A DNA stretch of 64,000 nucleotides from Hydrogenophaga sp. (GTDB lineage: Bacteria > Pseudomonadota > Gammaproteobacteria > Burkholderiales > Burkholderiaceae_C), in NCBI RefSeq assembly GCF_025699295.1, contig NZ_JAILWB010000023.1, forward strand, positions 1 to 64,000. Direction: 5' to 3'. A program made the position numbers and the translations under genes. Each line of letters begins with the position of its first letter. The stretch's first letter is position 1. The notes beneath the pieces were generated by a model. That model was given only the letters and a program-made list of their open reading frames with translations, did not search any database and was not told the origin of the DNA. This document shows, piece after piece, positions 62,200 to 64,000 of this stretch.

Positions 62200-63149
62200 A
62201 GAACATCCTCGTCCTCGGCGGCACGGGCTTCATCGGCCGCCACGTCTGCGAGAAGCTGCACCGCGAGGGCTGGCGCATCACCGTGCCCACACGGCGCGCC
62301 CTCAACGCGGCCCCGGTGCAGCACCTGCCCCGCGTGACCGTGATCGAGGCCGATGTGCACGACCCGGCGCAGTTGCTGGACCTGCTCTCCGGGCACGACG
62401 CGGTGGTCAATCTGGTCGCCATCCTGCACGGCAGCGAGGACGATTTCGAGCGCGTGCACGTGGAGCTGCCGCTGTCCCTTGCCGAGACCTGCGCCGCCGA
62501 CGGCGTGCGGCGAATCGTGCACATCAGCGCGCTCGGCGTGAGCCTGGACGGGCCCTCCCGCTACCAGCGCAGCAAGGCACGTGGCGAGGAAGTGCTGCGC
62601 GGCGCGGGACTGGACCTGACCATCCTGCGCCCGAGCGTGGTGTTTGGCGCCGGCGACCGTTTCCTCAACCTGTTCGCGCGCCTGCAGGCGGTGCTGCCCG
62701 TGGTGCCGCTGGCGGGCGCCGGTGCGCGCTTCCAGCCCGTGTGGGTCGAGGACGTGGCCCGGGCCGTGGTGGCCGCCCTGCGCGACCACGACCTGCCCAT
62801 GAGCAGCGTGGGCCAGACCTTCGAATGCGCCGGGCCGGACGTGCTGACCCTGGCCGACCTGGTGCGCCTGGCCGGGCGCCATGGCAGCCGGGAGCGCCCT
62901 GTCTGGCCATTGCCCGACTTCCTGGCCCGCCTGCAGGCCCGGGTCATGGAGCTCGCGCCGGGCGAGCCGCTGATGAGCCGTGACAACCTGGCCTCAATGT
63001 CGGTCGACAACGTGGCCACGCACCAGTGGCCTGGCCTGGCGGCACTGGGCGTCACCCCGGCCAGCGTGCACAGCGTGGCGCCGACCTATCTGGGCCAGCG
63101 CGGCGTGCGCAGCCAGTTGCTGGGCTACCGACACGGCGCGGGCCGCTGA
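62196..63149 (+). CDS. NAD(P)-binding epimerase-like protein (complex I NDUFA9 subunit family)
   Basis: MKNILVLGGTGFIGRHVCEKLHREGWRITVPTRR; FQPVWVEDVARAVVAAL. Confidence 0.92.
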   Translation: MKNILVLGGTGFIGRHVCEKLHREGWRITVPTRRALNAAPVQHLPRVTVIEADVHDPAQLLDLLSGHDAVVNLVAILHGSEDDFERVHVELPLSLAETCAADGVRRIVHISALGVSLDGPSRYQRSKARGEEVLRGAGLDLTILRPSVVFGAGDRFLNLFARLQAVLPVVPLAGAGARFQPVWVEDVARAVVAALRDHDLPMSSVGQTFECAGPDVLTLADLVRLAGRHGSRERPVWPLPDFLARLQARVMELAPGEPLMSRDNLASMSVDNVATHQWPGLAALGVTPASVHSVAPTYLGQRGVRSQLLGYRHGAGR

Positions 63150-63251
63150 ACCGCCCACCCATCTTCTGACGGATGGGCGGACGCGGGGGGTATTTTTTTG
63201 GCACACTCGGCGTGCCTCCAAAATGAATACCTTTAACCGACAGGAGTCCCC

Positions 63252-63578
63252 ATGGCCAGCCAGCCCGAAAGAAGCCCGAACCGCAAGGCGCCCACCACGT
63301 ACAGGGTTTCGTCCAACCGCCCGGAACACCACCGCGATGTGGTCAATCGCCTCAAGCGCATCGAAGGTCAGGTGCGCGGCCTGATCGACATGGTCGAGAG
63401 CGGGCGGGGCTGTGAAGACGTGGCCCAACAGATGGCTGCTGCGCGCAAGGCGATGGACAAGGCCTTCTACCGCATGATGGCCTGCTCGGTGATGGAAGCG
63501 GTGTCGGTGTCGGACTCCGAAGTGACCACATTCCGCGAAGTGGAGCGCTCGACGCGGATTCTCGAAAAATACGCCTAA
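63252..63578 (+). CDS. CsoR/RcnR/FrmR (DUF156) family transcriptional regulator
   Basis: VVNRLKRIEGQVRGLIDMVESGRGCEDVAQQMAAARKAMDKAFYRMMACSVMEAVS. Confidence 0.88.
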   Translation: MASQPERSPNRKAPTTYRVSSNRPEHHRDVVNRLKRIEGQVRGLIDMVESGRGCEDVAQQMAAARKAMDKAFYRMMACSVMEAVSVSDSEVTTFREVERSTRILEKYA

Positions 63579-63712
63579 AGCACTCATTCATCACACGGCG
63601 AACACGGTTCCCGGAGCAGGCTGCCGCGGGAATCAATCGCCTGCCGCTTTGGCATCAATGACGCAGCCGCAACGCCCTACCATGGAGCCCGGTTTTTCAG
63701 GAGATCCTTTTC

Positions 63713-64000
63713 ATGGCATTGCAGCTCTACGTCGGCAACAAGAACTATTCGTCCTGGTCCATGCGCCCCTGGGTGCTCATGAAGCAGGCAGGCATTGCGT
63801 TCGAGGAAGTCATGGTCCGCTTCGACTCGTTCGATGTCGACTCGGCCTTCAAGAAGCGGCTTCGCGAGGTCAACCCGCTGGGCAAGGTGCCCGTGCTGGT
63901 CGACGATGGCTTCGTCATCTGGGACACGCTGGCCATTGCCGAATACCTGGCCGAACGTTTCCCCGACAAACAGCTCTGGCCCACCGACACGAAGGCGCGG
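63713..64000 (+). CDS. Glutathione S-transferase, truncated by window edge
   Basis: Manual translation: MALQLYVGNKNYSSWSMRPWVLMKQAGIAFEEVMVRFDSFDVDSAFKKRLREVNPLGKVPVLVDDGFVIWDTLAIAEYLAERFPDKQLWPTDTKAR; runs off the right edge. Confidence 0.92.
   Translation, partial: MALQLYVGNKNYSSWSMRPWVLMKQAGIAFEEVMVRFDSFDVDSAFKKRLREVNPLGKVPVLVDDGFVIWDTLAIAEYLAERFPDKQLWPTDTKAR

Overview
This is a 64 kb high-GC chromosomal window with the character of a betaproteobacterium (Burkholderiales/Comamonadaceae, Hydrogenophaga-like; taxonomy inferred from gene content and intergenic repeats). I found no rRNA, tRNA, CRISPR array, phage or IS element. It holds about 60 protein-coding genes. Main blocks are: a truncated secreted repeat protein with Ala-Pro linkers at the left edge (missed by the ORF track); rocF, gor, amn, MscS and isoquinoline-1-oxidoreductase-like genes; an ECF sigma/anti-sigma/DUF3455 block; purT, psd and a nodIJ-type exporter; and an ~11 kb collinear minus-strand array ectABC-ectD-ehuBCDA-gntR-second PAAT transporter-class IV aminotransferase (29.6-40.9 kb). 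These are followed by an isolated flagellin carrying an internal HExxH metallopeptidase domain (flagellinolysin type) with a sigma28-like promoter, glmS/glmU, a third PAAT transporter with its own GntR regulator, an slt lytic transglycosylase, a CsoR/FrmR-family regulator with an unusual ligand pattern, and a GST running off the right edge. The strongest item is the proteolytic flagellin: the family has been described, but this copy lies outside any flagellar gene cluster in the window. Next come a palindromic repeat embedded in frame in a transporter gene, several perfect dyads that look like GntR/LysR operators, and a nested inverted repeat in front of the TTG-initiated ECF sigma gene. All family calls come from reading the translations; no database search was run.
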